A stretch of 64,000 nt of DNA, taken from contig WYBW01000052.1 in the NCBI GenBank assembly GCA_011525685.1, forward strand, positions 17,999-81,998, given 5' to 3'. This DNA comes from Verrucomicrobiia bacterium. GTDB taxonomy: Bacteria > Verrucomicrobiota > Verrucomicrobiia > Limisphaerales > JADLHS01. Below the pieces are notes generated by a model that saw only the letters and a program-made list of their open reading frames with translations, was not told the origin of the DNA and ran no database searches. How positions within the stretch are numbered: the stretch's first letter is position 1; the number at the start of each line of letters is the position of its first letter. A program made the translations under genes and the position numbers. Positions 61,173 to 64,000 of the stretch are shown piece by piece.

Positions 61173-62849
61173 ATGAATGTTCCACGCTTCCCCTTGCTGG
61201 CAATGACCTGCTTGTCATTCACTTTGCTGGTTGGCCCGCGTCTCGCCGCGCAAAGTGAATCTACCCCGTCACCCAAGCCGCTCTTGTCCAGCGGGGCCGA
61301 GGACGTGTTGAAGCTGACCCGCGCGAAGGTCGGCGAAGAGGTCATCGTGACGTTCATCCAGACGTCGGGCCGTCGTTACGCGGTGAGTGCCTCCGACATC
61401 ATTTACTTGCGCGAAGCCGGAGTGACGGATCGCGTAATCACCACGATGCTCAATCAGAATCAGCAGCCCGTGGCACAACCGCCCGTGGCCGACCCTCCCA
61501 CCGCGGCCGCGCCGGCGTTCGCGCAACCGACGGAATCCGCGCCGGCCACCAGCACCTTCATGGAGGCCGCCGCTCCGACCACGACCATTTACGTGGAGAC
61601 AGCGCCTTACTCGACCGTTTATTACGTGCCGGATTACTCCTATTATTACTATCCTTCCAGTTGGTGGTATCCGCGCTACTGGTGTTCGTCCTACTGGTAC
61701 TCGCCTTATTGGTATCCCTACTGGTGGTATCCCGCGGCCGGATGCGGGTTTGGGTTCTCGTTTTATTGGGGAAGCTGCAACGATGGCTGCCACGGCGGGA
61801 AGTATTACGCCGGAAATCCGGACGGCAAAGGTTACCACGGCAATGGCGGTTCTGGCTACACGCCGGACGGAAGCAATCAAGGTGGGCGACAAAACCCCGC
61901 AACCCGCGGCAGTGGCGATTCAAACGGCGGTTCGAGTCCCCGGCCCAACGGCGGTGGGGAGATGACGTTGGCTGGCAGCGAGGGCGGAGCAAATTCACCG
62001 TCGCGCGCCGGCGCCAACGCGGAGTCCAGCGCTCCGTCCAACCCGAGGGTGCGACCCGGAGGTGCGCCAACGGTTTCCGGCAACAGCACTGGCACGGGCG
62101 GCACCGTTCGTCCAGCCGGCGACACCGCCAACCGCCCAACACCCGCGGGTGTCTGGGGCGGGAGCGGCGACGGCAACACCGCCGGACGGACTGCTGGCAG
62201 CTCTGACGCGGTGGCTTCCTCCCGTCCCAATGTGAATCGCGCTACTCCAGACAGCCCGGCCACCCGACCGGGTAATTTGAACGCGGCGGTGCAACCGAGT
62301 GCAGGCGTGGTTTCCCGTCCTTCGCCTTCTGCGGCTTGGGGCAACCAGGCAAATCAGGCCACAGCGCCGCGCGCGAGTTCCGGCGCAAGTGCTCCCGCGC
62401 CCTCCGGGCAGAACCCGAATCGCGCAGCTCCATCCACCGTCTGGAGCACCGGCAGTGGACCTACCGGCGCGCCTCAAGTCCGGACCGCGCCGTCCGCCGT
62501 CGCTCCGGCTCGGACCACCGTGGCCCGACCCAGCCCGAGTCCCACTTGGAGTCAGCCGGTCAATCGAACCACGACTTACCGTGCTCCCGCCGCTCCGGTG
62601 CGCAGTTCGCCCAATTTTTCCAGCCCGACCCCGAACGTTCGATCCGGCGGCTTTTCAGGTGCAGCCCCGAGTGGATCAAGCTTCAGCCGACCCTCCGCGC
62701 CCTCCGCGCCGGCGATGCGCAGTGCCGGCGGTGGCGGTGCTAGTTTCCGCGGCAGCGGCTTCAGCGCACCCCGGCCCAGCATGCCCTCGGGTGGATTCAG
62801 CCGCGGCGGCGGCGGTGGTGGCGGTGGAGGCGCTCCGCGCTCTCGCTGA
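61173..62849 (+). CDS. Exported protein with Tyr/Trp-rich and low-complexity regions
   Basis: A 558-residue unrecognised protein. ATG 61173 gives a signal peptide (MNVPRFPLLAMTCLSFTLLVGPRLAAQ). Residues about 35-95 form a small helical segment (SSGAEDVLKLTRAKVGEEVIVTFIQTSGRRYAVSASDIIYLREAGV) that I associate with Verrucomicrobia proteins but cannot name. Then comes a strongly aromatic stretch (61612-61775) of Tyr, Trp and Ser with a few Cys. The last 350 residues are low complexity, rich in Gly, Ser, Pro, Ala, Asn and Arg, ending in a run of Gly before APRSR. It may be disordered and matrix- or wall-associated. The homopolymer-like 3' end could also accumulate indels. No operon partner is evident. 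Confidence 0.75.
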   Translation: MNVPRFPLLAMTCLSFTLLVGPRLAAQSESTPSPKPLLSSGAEDVLKLTRAKVGEEVIVTFIQTSGRRYAVSASDIIYLREAGVTDRVITTMLNQNQQPVAQPPVADPPTAAAPAFAQPTESAPATSTFMEAAAPTTTIYVETAPYSTVYYVPDYSYYYYPSSWWYPRYWCSSYWYSPYWYPYWWYPAAGCGFGFSFYWGSCNDGCHGGKYYAGNPDGKGYHGNGGSGYTPDGSNQGGRQNPATRGSGDSNGGSSPRPNGGGEMTLAGSEGGANSPSRAGANAESSAPSNPRVRPGGAPTVSGNSTGTGGTVRPAGDTANRPTPAGVWGGSGDGNTAGRTAGSSDAVASSRPNVNRATPDSPATRPGNLNAAVQPSAGVVSRPSPSAAWGNQANQATAPRASSGASAPAPSGQNPNRAAPSTVWSTGSGPTGAPQVRTAPSAVAPARTTVARPSPSPTWSQPVNRTTTYRAPAAPVRSSPNFSSPTPNVRSGGFSGAAPSGSSFSRPSAPSAPAMRSAGGGGASFRGSGFSAPRPSMPSGGFSRGGGGGGGGGAPRSR

Positions 62850-63002
62850 AAAACCCTCCCTCAAGCCGGGCGGGACTTCCTGGCCATTCCCATCAAGAAA
62901 AGGGAGGTGCGAGGTCCTCGTCGCCTGCGGGAATGATGACGAGAGACAATTATGGAAGCGAGGCGCTGCTTCCACCCGCCTGCGTATCAACGGCACTGTT
63001 TG

Positions 63003-63797
63003 TCACAGCTCGATCGGTTCGCCGAGGAACTGCGTCACCAGTCGGAAAAACTCTTGCGGCGCGTCGGTGTGAACCCAGTGGCCAGCCTCGGGAATGGTTT
63101 GCAGGACCGCGTGCGGAAACAAACGCCGGATTAAATCCAAGTCGCCGTCAGTGACATAATCGGATTTGCCGCCGCGCAGGAACAGAGCCGGTTTGGTGAA
63201 GGGCCGATCCGAATCCAGTGCCGCGCCCAATCGCTGGCGATTCTCCCAGATCGCCGTCAAGTTGGCCTTCCAATGAAACAAAGTGCCGGTGCTGCTGCCA
63301 CCCGGTCTGGTCCGCGCCACGTTGGTCAACAGAAATTGCCTCAGTTCCTCGTCCGGCACCGACGTTGTCAGCGCCGCATCAATTTCCGCGCGATGCTGGA
63401 ACCGGCGGAGATCGAGTGCGAGCAGGGATTGCAGCGTTCCGGTTTGCCTGGGCACGTGCGCCCGCGGCGAGATGTCCACCACGACCAACTTTTCGACCTG
63501 GTCCGGATAGAGCAGCGCGAATTGCATGGCCGTCTTGCCACCCATCGAGTGGCCCAGCACGTGCGCGCGGGTCAGACCTTGCGCGTTCATGAGTTCGTGA
63601 AGGTCGCCCGCCATCTGGTCGTAACCGAACTCCGGACTGTGCGGGGAAAGGCCGTGATTCCGCTGATCCACGGCGAGCACCTTGAATCGCCCGGCAAACT
63701 CGCGCGCCAGCGGCAGCCAGTTGTGCAGCGAGCCAAGCAGGCCGTGCAGCAAGATCAACGGCTGACCTTCACCCAGGGTGTGGAAGTGGAGTTCCAT
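63003..63797 (-). CDS. Alpha/beta hydrolase (YbfF-like esterase)
   Basis: A 264-residue cytoplasmic alpha/beta hydrolase. ATG 63797 (MELHFHTLGEGQPLILLHGLLGS) gives the usual start; the frame is open to 63842. Seen: the oxyanion HG (18-19), DQRNHGLSPHSP, nucleophile elbow GHSMGG with Ser84, and a C-terminal catalytic His in EAGHWVHTDAP, with an Asp in the GGKSDYVTDGDLDLI segment. The pattern matches YbfF-type acyl-CoA/short-chain esterases. The substrate is unknown. Its 3' end lies 154 bases from the end of the Tyr/Trp-rich protein gene, converging on it. Confidence 0.88.
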   Translation of the reverse strand: MELHFHTLGEGQPLILLHGLLGSLHNWLPLAREFAGRFKVLAVDQRNHGLSPHSPEFGYDQMAGDLHELMNAQGLTRAHVLGHSMGGKTAMQFALLYPDQVEKLVVVDISPRAHVPRQTGTLQSLLALDLRRFQHRAEIDAALTTSVPDEELRQFLLTNVARTRPGGSSTGTLFHWKANLTAIWENRQRLGAALDSDRPFTKPALFLRGGKSDYVTDGDLDLIRRLFPHAVLQTIPEAGHWVHTDAPQEFFRLVTQFLGEPIEL

Positions 63798-63871
63798 GGT
63801 TCGTGTTGCCTCAGAATTTCCAGAAGCAGGGCCGAATGGCAAATCAAACTAACCGGCTAGATCGTCTCGAT

Positions 63872-64000
63872 CATCCTAGCAGGTTGTTGAACAAAGGCCT
63901 TTTTTGAGGCCCGACTCATTCTAATGACTCGGTATTCCCATTTGACGCGTGATCTCAGCCGGATTTTTGTCTGTTCACGCCGCCCGCTTCGGCGTTCTCA
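63872..64000. mobile_element. Possible end of a mobile element or repeat at the window edge
   Basis: The stretch AGCAGGTTGTTGAACAAAGGCC followed by a T-run resembles terminal sequence often seen beside transposase genes. On the minus strand a frame from the window edge to the TGA at 63957-63955 reads ENAEAGGVNRQKSG, which could be the end of a gene. Both points rest on memory and too little sequence is visible. Confidence 0.25.

Overview
The window reads as chromosome of a free-living, high-GC Gram-negative bacterium of the Verrucomicrobiota, probably the Pedosphaera/Limisphaera side (former subdivision 3). This is inferred from gene content: very large secreted proteins built from Calx-beta, delta-60, P-domain and DUF11 modules, a prepilin-type reader with a [23 protein letters not shown] N-terminus, Tat-exported Gfo/Idh/MocA proteins, CotH/lamin-tail giants, and many palindromic REP-like repeats. 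No rRNA, tRNA, CRISPR array or complete insertion sequence was recognised.

Layout. 1-17326 (+): three consecutive giant exported proteins (the first cut by the window edge): a thrombospondin-3-like C-terminus, a 3164-residue delta-60/Calx-beta protein, and a 2337-residue kexin-like S8 protease with four P-domains. 17425-23699: coaE, a small CBM48-type protein, a TraB/GumN protein, a serine hydrolase broken by one in-frame stop, a PIG-L deacetylase and an amidohydrolase fused to a CBM9-like domain. 24019-34960 (mostly -): purB, a PilT-type ATPase, two convergent rhomboid proteases, apbE, a Tat-exported oxidoreductase, a TPMT-family methyltransferase, a LolD/LolC-type ABC pair and a pseudopilin-like protein. 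35104-42147: rpoD, a second Tat-exported oxidoreductase, pheS and a divergent ceramidase-like protein. 42158-52136 (-): two more giant secreted proteins (CotH/lamin-tail and Ig-like). 52355-61061: an RRM protein, then the rod-shape cluster mreB-mreC-mreD-mrdA-rodA-rng ending in a clear terminator. 61173-63797: a Tyr/Trp-rich exported protein and an esterase-like hydrolase.

How the genes relate. The mre cluster is a complete elongasome set (MreB filament, MreC/MreD scaffold, PBP2 transpeptidase, RodA glycosyltransferase) with an RNase E/G gene as its last member. The five giant proteins all end in a similar beta-rich, roughly 70-residue segment closing on an RFYRV-like motif, which I propose as a candidate shared surface or sorting module. 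A second module of about 150 residues occurs three times in the two minus-strand giants.

The most unusual observation is that palindromic REP-like elements sit not only between genes (including between mreC and mreD) but also inside purB and pheS, in frame and without stops, adding about 37 and 43 residues to two essential enzymes.
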